Source: Aequorivita marisscotiae (GTDB lineage Bacteria; Bacteroidota; Bacteroidia; Flavobacteriales; Flavobacteriaceae). From it: a stretch of 64,000 bases of DNA. The notes beneath the pieces were generated by a model. The model was not told the DNA's origin. It did not search any database and was given only the letters and a program-made list of their open reading frames with translations. Location of the stretch: contig NZ_CP122379.1 in the NCBI RefSeq assembly GCF_029814825.1, positions 3,016,501-3,080,500 of the forward strand, in the 5' to 3' direction. This document shows, piece after piece, positions 45,128-52,147 of this stretch (positions are counted from its first letter, which is position 1; every line of letters begins with the position of its first letter). Position numbers and translations under genes: made by a program.

Positions 45128-45601
45128 ATGAAACGTATTGTAATGAGTATAGCCGTGGCTGTTTTTACCTTTTCGGCACTACAGGCCCAGGAAAATAAAA
45201 CCGTTCGGGAAGAATCTACCGTAAAGCGCGTTATTACCAAAGAAGGTAGTGATGTAAAGATTAAAGAGGTAAAAAACACCGATACCGAAAGCGGGGTGGT
45301 AGTTGTAAAGGACAACAACCAAACCAACCAGGAATTTAAGGAAACTACGAAAAGGGATTCCGATAAAAAAGTGCTGGTAGATGAAGTTGTGGTAGATCGG
45401 GAGAACGAGGCAATGATTGCTGCAAAGAAAGCGCAGGTACAGGCACAGTTGGAAGCTTCTAAAAAAGAACAGGCTGCTTTGGCTGCTAAAAGAAAGGCGG
45501 AATTCGAAGCAAAAAAAGCTAAGATGGCGCAGGAATTGGCCGAAAGAAGAGCGCAGTTGGAAACGCGTCCGAAAGGGATGGCCAAATTAGATAACGACTA
45601 A
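45128..45601 (+). CDS. Secreted coiled-coil protein of unknown function
   Basis: 157 aa with the start chosen at 45128, because the sequence from there is a clean signal peptide (MKRIVMSIAVAVFTFSALQA, cleavage near AQE); an ATG at 45095 would put a charged stretch before it. The mature part is highly charged: Lys/Glu-rich, with a heptad-like Ala/Lys/Glu helix at about residues 95-150 (QVQAQLEASKKEQAALAAKR). No family is recognised. The signal region resembles the next gene's, and both mature N-termini begin QENK, so they may be related. Confidence 0.65.
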   Translation: MKRIVMSIAVAVFTFSALQAQENKTVREESTVKRVITKEGSDVKIKEVKNTDTESGVVVVKDNNQTNQEFKETTKRDSDKKVLVDEVVVDRENEAMIAAKKAQVQAQLEASKKEQAALAAKRKAEFEAKKAKMAQELAERRAQLETRPKGMAKLDND

Positions 45602-45832
45602 AAAACTATAAATACTAAGTTCCATTTCGGGATTTCGGTTGGAACATAGGGCTTTTGCGGTGGCTTATTTGCGATGAATATTCAATTTTATTTGAAAAAT
45701 AGTATCGTAAAAATTATAGTTTAAAGCGAACATTAGCGATTATTTTAAGAAATTTTATTAAATAAGCAAGAATCGTTGAATATTTTAAGAATTAGTTATC
45801 ATTTAATATTTCGTTTTAACAGCTACAGCAAA

Positions 45833-45840
45833 TATATTTG
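45833..45840 (+). promoter_or_regulatory. Candidate -7 element of the secreted-protein gene
   Basis: TATATTTG matches TAnnTTTG and ends 31 bp before the ATG at 45872. No good -33 TTTG is seen at the right distance. Confidence 0.4.
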
Positions 45841-45871
45841 TAATTAGAAAATCAAACCAAAATATAACACT

Positions 45872-46399
45872 ATGAAAAAGACACTCTTAATTATTGCATT
45901 GGCAGCTTTTACGGCTGGTTTTGCACAAGAAAATAAAAATAAGAAATCTGAAACGGTAGTTACAAAGACTGCTGTAAAAAGTGAAAAAGGCACAGAGGTA
46001 TCAACCAAAGCCGTTACAAAAACCAAAAAGCAGATTTTAGCTTTAGACGATAGTGACGCAAACCAGACCAACCAAAGTGTTGTGATGAAGCCCGCCAAGG
46101 TAAATACCGATGTAAGCTATGATTACGATGGCAACCGATTTCAGTTTTTAAATCAGAAAGACAAAGATGGGTACAGATTAATGACCGTAAAGGACAATGC
46201 TACCCAGGAAGAGTACGCAATTATAAAGCCTACTTCACAAAATGGTTATTATATAATGTCTAGGGATGGGAAGTCGTCTTTTGGATATTTTAATGCGGAT
46301 GGAAACTTTGTTGTTGAGCGTTACGACGCAAATCTAGACGCCATTGTTTCTGACGTTTATAAGTTGCAGATGAAAAGCAATGCAGCGGTAAAAGAATAA
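45872..46399 (+). CDS. Secreted protein of unknown function
   Basis: 175 aa. Signal peptide MKKTLLIIALAAFTAGFAQ followed by ENKNKKSETVVTKTAV, a charged Thr/Lys/Val-rich segment, then a globular part with YDYDGNRFQFLNQKDKDGYR and NGYYIMSRDGKSSFGYFNAD. No domain recognised. A TATATTTG box (45833-45840) lies about 30 bp upstream, and a strong terminator follows. Confidence 0.7.
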   Translation: MKKTLLIIALAAFTAGFAQENKNKKSETVVTKTAVKSEKGTEVSTKAVTKTKKQILALDDSDANQTNQSVVMKPAKVNTDVSYDYDGNRFQFLNQKDKDGYRLMTVKDNATQEEYAIIKPTSQNGYYIMSRDGKSSFGYFNADGNFVVERYDANLDAIVSDVYKLQMKSNAAVKE

Positions 46400-46423
46400 T
46401 TTTCGCTTAACTCCCCTACATAC

Positions 46424-46470
46424 AAATCGCCCTTCAAATTTAATTATTTGAAGGGCGATTTATTTTTGTT
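46424..46470 (+). terminator. Rho-independent terminator
   Basis: A perfect 16-bp stem: left arm 46424-46439 (AAATCGCCCTTCAAAT), six-base loop, right arm 46446-46461, followed by ATTTTTG. It lies between the convergent secreted-protein and ferredoxin genes and ends transcription of the plus-strand gene. Confidence 0.85.
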
Positions 46471-46485
46471 GAAATATATAAAAAT

Positions 46486-46836
46486 TTACTTTTTGTGCAT
46501 AAAGGCTTGCTTGGCCAGTAGTTCCTCATCGGTTTCTACGTTGTCCTCATCGGGAACGCAGCAATCTACGGGGCATACGGCGGCACATTGTGGTTCATCA
46601 TGAAAACCTTTGCACTCGGTACATTTATCTGCTACTATAAAGTATATTTCGTCGCTTACAGGTTCTTGAGCTTCATTAGCATCTACCTGTTTTCCATTTG
46701 GAAGCACAACATTGCCTTCCAAGTCGGTGCCATCGGCATAACGCCAATCGTCGGCACCTTCATATATTGCCGTATTCGGGCATTCGGGCTCGCAAGCACC
46801 GCAGTTTATACATTCGTCTGTTATTATAATTGCCAT
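46486..46836 (-). CDS. 4Fe-4S dicluster ferredoxin
   Basis: 116 aa. Two cluster motifs: [12 protein letters not shown] (C-x2-C-x2-C-x3-C-P) near residue 9-20, and a second with a longer insert, [20 protein letters not shown], near 73-92. An Asp/Glu-rich insertion separates them, as in the Allochromatium-type/YfhL-like 2[4Fe-4S] ferredoxins. Low-potential electron carrier in the cytoplasm; its partner is not indicated. Divergent from the acyl-CoA reductase gene. Confidence 0.93.
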   Translation of the reverse strand: MAIIITDECINCGACEPECPNTAIYEGADDWRYADGTDLEGNVVLPNGKQVDANEAQEPVSDEIYFIVADKCTECKGFHDEPQCAAVCPVDCCVPDEDNVETDEELLAKQAFMHKK

Positions 46837-46859
46837 GGTATTTACTTTTTCTAACTTTG
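46830..46859 (+). promoter_or_regulatory. Promoter of the LuxC-type acyl-CoA reductase gene
   Basis: TTG at 46830-46832, a 19-nt spacer, then TAACTTTG at 46852-46859. Transcription would start near 46,866, leaving no room for a leader before the ATG at 46870 and favouring the ATG at 46900, which has AAAGGAAG just upstream. The -33 box lies inside the ferredoxin coding region. Confidence 0.6.
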
Positions 46860-46861
46860 CA

Positions 46862-46893
46862 CAAATTTAATGCCTATAAAGGGTAACTCCAAA
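46862..46893 (-). promoter_or_regulatory. Ferredoxin promoter
   Basis: On the minus strand TTTG (46893-46890), 20-nt spacer, TAAATTTG (46869-46862): a full Bacteroidetes promoter. The start site would be near 46,856, about 20 nt before the ferredoxin ATG. Its -33 box lies downstream of the oppositely directed luxC-type promoter, so the two overlap. Confidence 0.7.
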
Positions 46894-46899
46894 GGAAGT

Positions 46900-47907
46900 A
46901 TGCAAATAAAGGACAGAATTAACGCTTTTATCAAATTAGGGAAATTTCTTGGCGAAATTAACACCGAAACCAATCATATTTTAAAGAAAGCCGAAGCGGA
47001 AAACGGATGGTTTACCCCGGATAATATATCATTTGCCTTAAAAAATTGGAGTCAGGCGCTGAGTGAAGAAAATTTGGAGCAGTGGGTTGCAGCGTATAAT
47101 TTGGAGGAAGCACAGCCAAAAACCGTCGCTATTATTATGGCGGGCAATATTCCATTGGTGGGATTCCACGATTTTCTCTCTGTGTTAATTACGGGAAACA
47201 AGGTTTTGGCGAAGCTTTCGTCTAACGATAAAACCTTACTGCCCTATCTGGCAAGCCATTTAATATCCGTTGAGCCCAGATTTAAGGATTTAATTGAATT
47301 TACCGAAGGGAGACTGCAAAACTTTGATGCGGTAATAGCTACCGGAAGTAATAATACGGCGCGCTATTTTGAATATTACTTTGGAAAATACCCGAATATT
47401 ATCCGCAAAAACCGAAATTCGGTTGCAGTGTTAACTGGGGAAGAAACCGAAGCTGAACTCGTAAAACTCGCCGACGATATTTTTAGGTATTTTGGATTGG
47501 GCTGCCGCAACGTTTCAAAAATTTACATTCCCGAAAACTATAATTTTGAAGCGTTTTTTAAGGCTATGTATAGTTGGAAGGCAATTATAAACAACCATAA
47601 GTACATCAATAATTACGATTACAACAAGGCGGTGTATTTAATGGACAGTTTTCCGCTCTTAGACAATGAGTTTATGATACTAAAGCAAGATACTGGCTTC
47701 TCCTCGCCTATTTCGGTGGTTTTTTACGAATTCTACCCAGGGTTGGAAAGTTTAAAAGCAGATTTAAAGGCGAATGAAATGCAGATTCAATGTTTGGTTT
47801 CAAAAGCAGGGTTTACCAATGAAGTTGCTTTTGGGGAAGCGCAACACCCACAACTTTGGGATTATGCCGACGGGGTAGATACGGTGGCATTTTTATTAAA
47901 AATTTAA
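46900..47907 (+). CDS. LuxC-family acyl-CoA reductase
   Basis: 335 aa. I chose the ATG at 46900 over 46870 because of the promoter position and the purine-rich AAAGGAAG before it. AIIMAGNIPLVGFHDFLSVL, ATGSNNTARYFEYYFGKYP, RKNRNSVAVLTGEE and the nucleophile block FRYFGLGCRNVSKIYIP (Cys in GLGC) match the LuxC/acyl-CoA reductase family (PF05893), which reduces acyl-CoA or acyl-enzyme to aldehyde with NADPH. No luxD, luxE or luxAB is present, so it is not a luminescence gene here. Substrate unknown. Confidence 0.85.
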   Translation: MQIKDRINAFIKLGKFLGEINTETNHILKKAEAENGWFTPDNISFALKNWSQALSEENLEQWVAAYNLEEAQPKTVAIIMAGNIPLVGFHDFLSVLITGNKVLAKLSSNDKTLLPYLASHLISVEPRFKDLIEFTEGRLQNFDAVIATGSNNTARYFEYYFGKYPNIIRKNRNSVAVLTGEETEAELVKLADDIFRYFGLGCRNVSKIYIPENYNFEAFFKAMYSWKAIINNHKYINNYDYNKAVYLMDSFPLLDNEFMILKQDTGFSSPISVVFYEFYPGLESLKADLKANEMQIQCLVSKAGFTNEVAFGEAQHPQLWDYADGVDTVAFLLKI

Positions 47908-48082
47908 TGGGATACCCAGCAACTACGGCAAGTATATTTTATTTTTCAACCTAAAAAGCAACGGTATTAATTTGGGAGAATTATATAATTCCTACGGTTG
48001 ATACTTCCTTGATAAAAAAACCATAATTGCCCAATATTTTAACTGCATAATTCACATCTTTGTTGTATAAATTTCACAAAAA

Positions 48083-49150
48083 ATGAAGAAACATAATTTT
48101 AGCGCAGGGCCTTGCATATTACCGCAATCGGTTTTGCAACAAGCTGCCGCAGCTGTAAAAAACTTCAACGATTTAAACCTTTCGTTATTGGAAATTTCGC
48201 ACCGAAGCAAAGATTTTGTTGCGGTAATGGACACTGCCCGAAGTTTGGCATTAACGCATTTGGGGCTTCAGAATAAAGGATACCAAGCCTTATTTTTGCA
48301 AGGTGGGGCGAGTATGCAGTTTTTGATGACGGCTTATAATTTATTGGAAAAAAAAGCGGCGTATTTAAACACCGGCACTTGGAGCGACAAGGCCATAAAA
48401 GAGGCTAAGCTCTTGGGGGAAGTGGTGGAAGTAGCATCATCAAAAAGCGATAACTTTAATTATATCCCAAAAAACTATAGTATTCCGGGCGATGCGGATT
48501 ACTTTCACTGTACCAGTAATAATACCATTTTTGGTACGCAACTACAGCAGTTTCCCGAAACCGACATCCCGATGGTTTGCGATATGAGCAGCGATATTTT
48601 TTCGCGGCAGTTGGATTTTTCAAAATTCGATTTAATATATGCCGGGGCGCAAAAAAATATGGGGCCGGCGGGAGCTACGTTGGTGGTGGTAAAGGAAGAA
48701 ATACTCGGAAAGGTTTCGCGCGCCATTCCATCTATGCTTAATTACAAGGTGCAGATAGGGAAAGAGAGTATGTTTAATACGCCATCGGTATTTGCGGTGT
48801 ATGTTTCAATGTTGACCCTACAGTGGTTGGAGGATGCTGGGGGAATTTCTGCAATAGAAAAGGTAAACAATCAAAAGGCCGCCCTTCTTTATGCCGAAAT
48901 AGATAGAAACTCACTTTTTGAAGGCTATGTAGCCAAGAAAGAGGACCGTTCTAAAATGAATGCCACCTTTAATTTAAAGGACGAACAGTTAAAAGCCACC
49001 TTTGACGATACTTTAAAACAGGCTGGTATTAGCGGGATAAACGGGCACCGTAGTGTTGGCGGGTACAGAGCATCTATGTATAATGCGCTGCCTTTGGAAA
49101 GTGTGGCGGTTTTGGTAGATGTTATGCAAACGGTTGAAAAAGGCGCTTAA
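48083..49150 (+). CDS. serC: Phosphoserine aminotransferase
   Basis: 355 aa, the family's usual length. NFSAGPCILPQSVLQQA, LFLQGGASMQFLM, GTWSDKAIKEA and the PLP-lysine block LIYAGAQKNMGPAGATLVVV are diagnostic; the C-terminal GHRSVGGYRASMYNALP binds phosphate. Converts 3-phosphohydroxypyruvate and glutamate to O-phosphoserine and 2-oxoglutarate. serA follows 87 bp downstream, giving the first two steps of serine synthesis. Confidence 0.97.
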   Translation: MKKHNFSAGPCILPQSVLQQAAAAVKNFNDLNLSLLEISHRSKDFVAVMDTARSLALTHLGLQNKGYQALFLQGGASMQFLMTAYNLLEKKAAYLNTGTWSDKAIKEAKLLGEVVEVASSKSDNFNYIPKNYSIPGDADYFHCTSNNTIFGTQLQQFPETDIPMVCDMSSDIFSRQLDFSKFDLIYAGAQKNMGPAGATLVVVKEEILGKVSRAIPSMLNYKVQIGKESMFNTPSVFAVYVSMLTLQWLEDAGGISAIEKVNNQKAALLYAEIDRNSLFEGYVAKKEDRSKMNATFNLKDEQLKATFDDTLKQAGISGINGHRSVGGYRASMYNALPLESVAVLVDVMQTVEKGA

Positions 49151-49237
49151 AACTTAAAAGCGTAACAGCAGTAAAAATTATGGGTTGAATTTTGAATTCC
49201 CAAGAAGAATAAAATTAATAATAGGAAAGAATAAAAC

Positions 49238-50194
49238 ATGAAGATATTAGCAAATGACGGTATTTCAAAAAGCGGAGTAAAAGCGTTGGAAAATGCAGGT
49301 TTTGAAGTAATAGTAGTAAGTGTAGCGCAGGAACAGCTTCAAAATTACATCAACGAACACCATATAGAAGTACTTTTGGTACGCAGTGCCACCAAAGTGC
49401 GGAAAGATTTAATAGACAACTGCCCATCGTTAAAAATAATAGGTCGCGGTGGCGTTGGCATGGACAATATAGATGTGGATTACGCACTAAAAAACGGAAT
49501 AAACGTAATAAATACCCCGGCGGCTTCTTCGGAGTCGGTTGCCGAGTTGGTATTTGCACATTTGTTTGGGGGCGTTCGCTATCTTCACGATGCCAATAGA
49601 AATATGCCATTAGACGGCGATACCAAGTTTAAGGAATTAAAGAAGAGTTACGGCTCGGGGCGCGAATTGCGCGGAAAAACATTGGGAATTATAGGCTTTG
49701 GGCGAATTGGGCGGCAGGTAGCCAAAATAGCTTTGGGCTGTGGGATGAAAGTAATTGCCAGCGACCACGAAGTTGGGGAAGCCGATATTACGCTTACTTT
49801 TTACGACGGACAGGAGGTTACTTTAAAAATAAAGACCGCGCCAATAGATAAGCTTATCAAAAAGAGCGATTTTATTAGTTTGCACGTGCCTTCACAATCG
49901 GGGTATTTAATTGGAAAAGACGAAATTGCCAAAATGAAAGACGGCGTGGGCATTGTGAACACTGCACGCGGTGGGATACTTAACGAAGCTGCACTTTTGG
50001 AAGCTATTGAGGATGGGAAGGTTTCGTTCGCGGCCTTGGATGTTTTTGAGAATGAGCCCACTCCTTCGATTAAAGTTTTAATGAATGACGCTATTTCGCT
50101 TACGCCACATATTGGTGCCGCCACAAACGAAGCGCAGGACCGTATAGGCATTGAGCTTGCCGAACAAATAATAAGCTTATTGACGAAGGCCTAA
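49238..50194 (+). CDS. serA: D-3-phosphoglycerate dehydrogenase (short form)
   Basis: 318 aa, without the C-terminal ACT domain. GRGGVGMDNIDVDYALKNG, GKTLGIIGFGRIGRQVAKIA (NAD loop), VNTARGGILNEAAL (catalytic Arg), DVFENEP (Glu) and LTPHIGAATNEAQ (His) are intact. A short insertion LTFYDGQEVTLKIK occurs in the NAD domain after the second strand. Oxidises 3-phosphoglycerate; without ACT, feedback by serine is not expected through that domain. Operon with serC. Confidence 0.92.
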   Translation: MKILANDGISKSGVKALENAGFEVIVVSVAQEQLQNYINEHHIEVLLVRSATKVRKDLIDNCPSLKIIGRGGVGMDNIDVDYALKNGINVINTPAASSESVAELVFAHLFGGVRYLHDANRNMPLDGDTKFKELKKSYGSGRELRGKTLGIIGFGRIGRQVAKIALGCGMKVIASDHEVGEADITLTFYDGQEVTLKIKTAPIDKLIKKSDFISLHVPSQSGYLIGKDEIAKMKDGVGIVNTARGGILNEAALLEAIEDGKVSFAALDVFENEPTPSIKVLMNDAISLTPHIGAATNEAQDRIGIELAEQIISLLTKA

Positions 50195-50242
50195 ATAATT
50201 TTATTTACTTTAGTTGCCTACTAACTTAAACATCAGAAAATT

Positions 50243-50878
50243 ATGCCTTCAATTTTAGATCTTCTCAGCAGCGATATGGGGCAGCAGCTTATTACTGCCG
50301 CAAGTGCCAAAACCGGTGAAACTCCCGAAAAAACTGCAAATGTATTGAGCATGGCGTTACCTGTTATTTTGGGAGCCATGCAAAAAAACGCTGCGAGTCC
50401 GCAGGGTGCACAAAGTTTAAACAGTGCCTTGGAGGACAATCGGCACGACGGTTCCATTTTAAACCAGCTGAGCGATTTATTGGGAAACCAAAGTGCAGAC
50501 AGTAGTTTAATGAGCGATGGTGCAGGTATATTGGGCCACGTACTTGGCGGGAACCAACAAAAGGTGCAGCAGGGTATTAGCAAGGTAAGCGGCGTAGATG
50601 CCAATTCGGTAGCTAAGATTATACAGATGGCGGCACCTATATTGATGGGTATTTTGGGCAGCCAAAAACGAAAGGACAATGTAGATGAAAATGGGCTGGG
50701 CGATTTACTTGGGTCTGTAATGGGTAAAAATACAGACCACGACCAATCGCTAATAACAACGCTTTTAGACGCCGATGGCGATGGCAGCGTTATAGACGAT
50801 ATTGCCGGGATGGTTTTAGGTGGAAAAAAGAAAAAAGGAGGCCTTGGCGGTATGTTGGGCGGCCTCTTCGGGAAATAG
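50243..50878 (+). CDS. DUF937 family protein
   Basis: 211 aa. MPSILDLLSSDMGQQLITAA and PEKTANVLSMALPVILGAMQ are the typical start of DUF937 (YidB-like) proteins; the middle repeats a similar helical unit (KIIQMAAPILMGILGSQKRK). The C-terminus has Asp-rich TLLDADGDGSVIDDIAGMVL, which looks like a calcium-type loop, and ends in a Gly-rich GGLGGMLGGLFGK. Function not established. Followed by a terminator. Confidence 0.85.
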   Translation: MPSILDLLSSDMGQQLITAASAKTGETPEKTANVLSMALPVILGAMQKNAASPQGAQSLNSALEDNRHDGSILNQLSDLLGNQSADSSLMSDGAGILGHVLGGNQQKVQQGISKVSGVDANSVAKIIQMAAPILMGILGSQKRKDNVDENGLGDLLGSVMGKNTDHDQSLITTLLDADGDGSVIDDIAGMVLGGKKKKGGLGGMLGGLFGK

Positions 50879-50907
50879 CACTTTAATTTACTATAGATAA
50901 TTGTACG

Positions 50908-50937
50908 CCGCCCTGTTAAAATGGGCGGTTTTCTTTT
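50908..50937 (+). terminator. Rho-independent terminator after the DUF937 gene
   Basis: Stem CCGCCC (50908-50913) / GGGCGG (50923-50928) with a nine-base loop, followed directly by TTTTCTTTT. Ends the DUF937 transcript. Confidence 0.75.
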
Positions 50938-50977
50938 AAATGATTATTAAATACCGTGGGCTTCATATAACATTCGT

Positions 50978-50985
50978 TAACTTTG
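50978..50985 (+). promoter_or_regulatory. Candidate -7 element for the small lipoprotein operon
   Basis: TAACTTTG is a perfect TAnnTTTG match, about 63 bp before the ATG at 51048. The -33 region has no clear TTG. Confidence 0.4.
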
Positions 50986-51047
50986 CAAAAATTCATTTTG
51001 ATTGAAATTGCATGCCGAGCAGTTTTGAATCATAAAAGTTTAAACAG

Positions 51048-51470
51048 ATGAAAAACATTTTTATACTAGCATTTTTATCCGTTGCAATCTTTAGTTGCGG
51101 TCCTGGTTCAAAAACCATTGGCGATACTTCTTCTTCGGAAATTGCTACCAACGACACTATTAAAATTGCGAACGAAGCGTTGGAATACGAGGTTATAATC
51201 GTAGAACCAGGTTTTGATTCCTGGCTAATTTCGCAACCGCCACGGGGATACTACGGGCAAACAAAATTAGAATCCAAAAACAGGCAATTTGTGGCCGAAT
51301 ACAACACACGGGTTTTAAATCCTACAAAGTATTCCAGAAACCTATATACCGAGCAAATAAACTACGATGCAGCTGTAGATTACGGGTACGAGGTAAATTA
51401 TTTATTGTATAACTACTTTATGTATTTTCAGGAAAAATACAATGAAAAATTTATAGGAGGAAGAAATTGA
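51048..51470 (+). CDS. DUF6146-type lipoprotein
   Basis: 140 aa. Lipobox AIFSC (Cys17) after MKNIFILAFLSVAIFS. The mature part is Tyr-rich and aromatic (PGFDSWLISQPPRGYYGQTK, NYLLYNYFMYFQEKYNEKF), as in the Bacteroidetes DUF6146 family. Function unknown. First gene of a set of three that overlap start-to-stop. Confidence 0.75.
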   Translation: MKNIFILAFLSVAIFSCGPGSKTIGDTSSSEIATNDTIKIANEALEYEVIIVEPGFDSWLISQPPRGYYGQTKLESKNRQFVAEYNTRVLNPTKYSRNLYTEQINYDAAVDYGYEVNYLLYNYFMYFQEKYNEKFIGGRN

Positions 51471-51769
51471 AGAAGCTTAAAGAACGTTGGAATATTGAAA
51501 CCAACGGCCAACTTGTTATAATATTTTTGGTTTTCGCAATTACCGGCAGTTCCGCAGCAAAGCTCGGGGCGCCCGTTTCGGAATTTTTAGAAGTACGGAA
51601 AGAAATGGGCTGGTATATTTACTGGCCATTCCGCATTTTAATAATCTTCCCGATTTATCAGGTATTATTGGTATTTTTTGGGTGGGTATTTGGAGAGTTC
51701 AACTTTTTTTGGAATTTTATTAAAAAGATGCTCAGCGGTATGGGCTTAGGATTTTTATTTAAAAAATGA
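51467..51769 (+). CDS. DUF6787-type small membrane protein
   Basis: 100 aa with two or three hydrophobic segments (LVIIFLVFAITGSSAAKLGA and FRILIIFPIYQVLLVFFGWV). The start is a TTG overlapping the TGA of the previous gene; a strong ATAGGAGG 7 bp upstream supports it. MKKLKERWNIETNGQ opening is typical of a small family that accompanies DUF6146 in flavobacteria. Function unknown; translationally coupled on both sides. Confidence 0.7.
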   Translation: MKKLKERWNIETNGQLVIIFLVFAITGSSAAKLGAPVSEFLEVRKEMGWYIYWPFRILIIFPIYQVLLVFFGWVFGEFNFFWNFIKKMLSGMGLGFLFKK

Positions 51770-52095
51770 AGGTTTTACAAAGGAAAATAATGCAAATTCT
51801 GGTAGCGACCATTTTTTCGGTTGCCCTGCTATTGCCCACTGCGGTAAGCTTTGCGCATTCCTTTGACGGCCATGAGCACAGAGCCTGTACCGATTTATCT
51901 ACTCATCTTCACGAAAAGCAATTAGATTGTTCTATTTGCGATTTTCATTTTTCAATATTTAATTTTTCGCCAGAAAAGCTGCCCGAGTTTACAGTTTTTC
52001 ACAGTTTTGAATGTGTAGCAACCGCTTATATTCTATCGGATTGCAGTTTACATACAAGGTATTATTTTCTTCGTGGTCCTCCTCTATTTTCTTGA
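51766..52095 (+). CDS. Small secreted His/Cys-rich protein upstream of a TonB receptor
   Basis: 109 aa. Signal peptide IMQILVATIFSVALLLPTAV then a His-rich stretch AHSFDGHEHRACTDLSTHLH and EKQLDCSICDFHFSIFNF, with a C-x2-C pair. The spacing of His and Cys looks like a metal-binding site. Its ATG overlaps the stop of the previous gene (ATGA). The next gene, 52 bp on, is a TonB-dependent receptor, so handling of a metal ion such as zinc or copper is a reasonable inference. No family recognised with certainty. Confidence 0.7.
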   Translation: MKVLQRKIMQILVATIFSVALLLPTAVSFAHSFDGHEHRACTDLSTHLHEKQLDCSICDFHFSIFNFSPEKLPEFTVFHSFECVATAYILSDCSLHTRYYFLRGPPLFS

Positions 52096-52147
52096 TTTTT
52101 AGCATTTCACATTAATTCAAAAATTTACATTTTAAAATCGAGAGCGC

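Noticed and set aside
46870..46899. Upstream ATG start for the LuxC-type gene
   Set aside because: The predicted transcription start is only a few bases before it, and the -33 box of the ferredoxin promoter lies inside this stretch; the ATG at 46900 has a better ribosome site.
46900..47907. Luminescence operon
   Set aside because: luxC-type gene only; no luxD, luxE or luxAB. Such lone reductases are found in many non-luminous Bacteroidetes.
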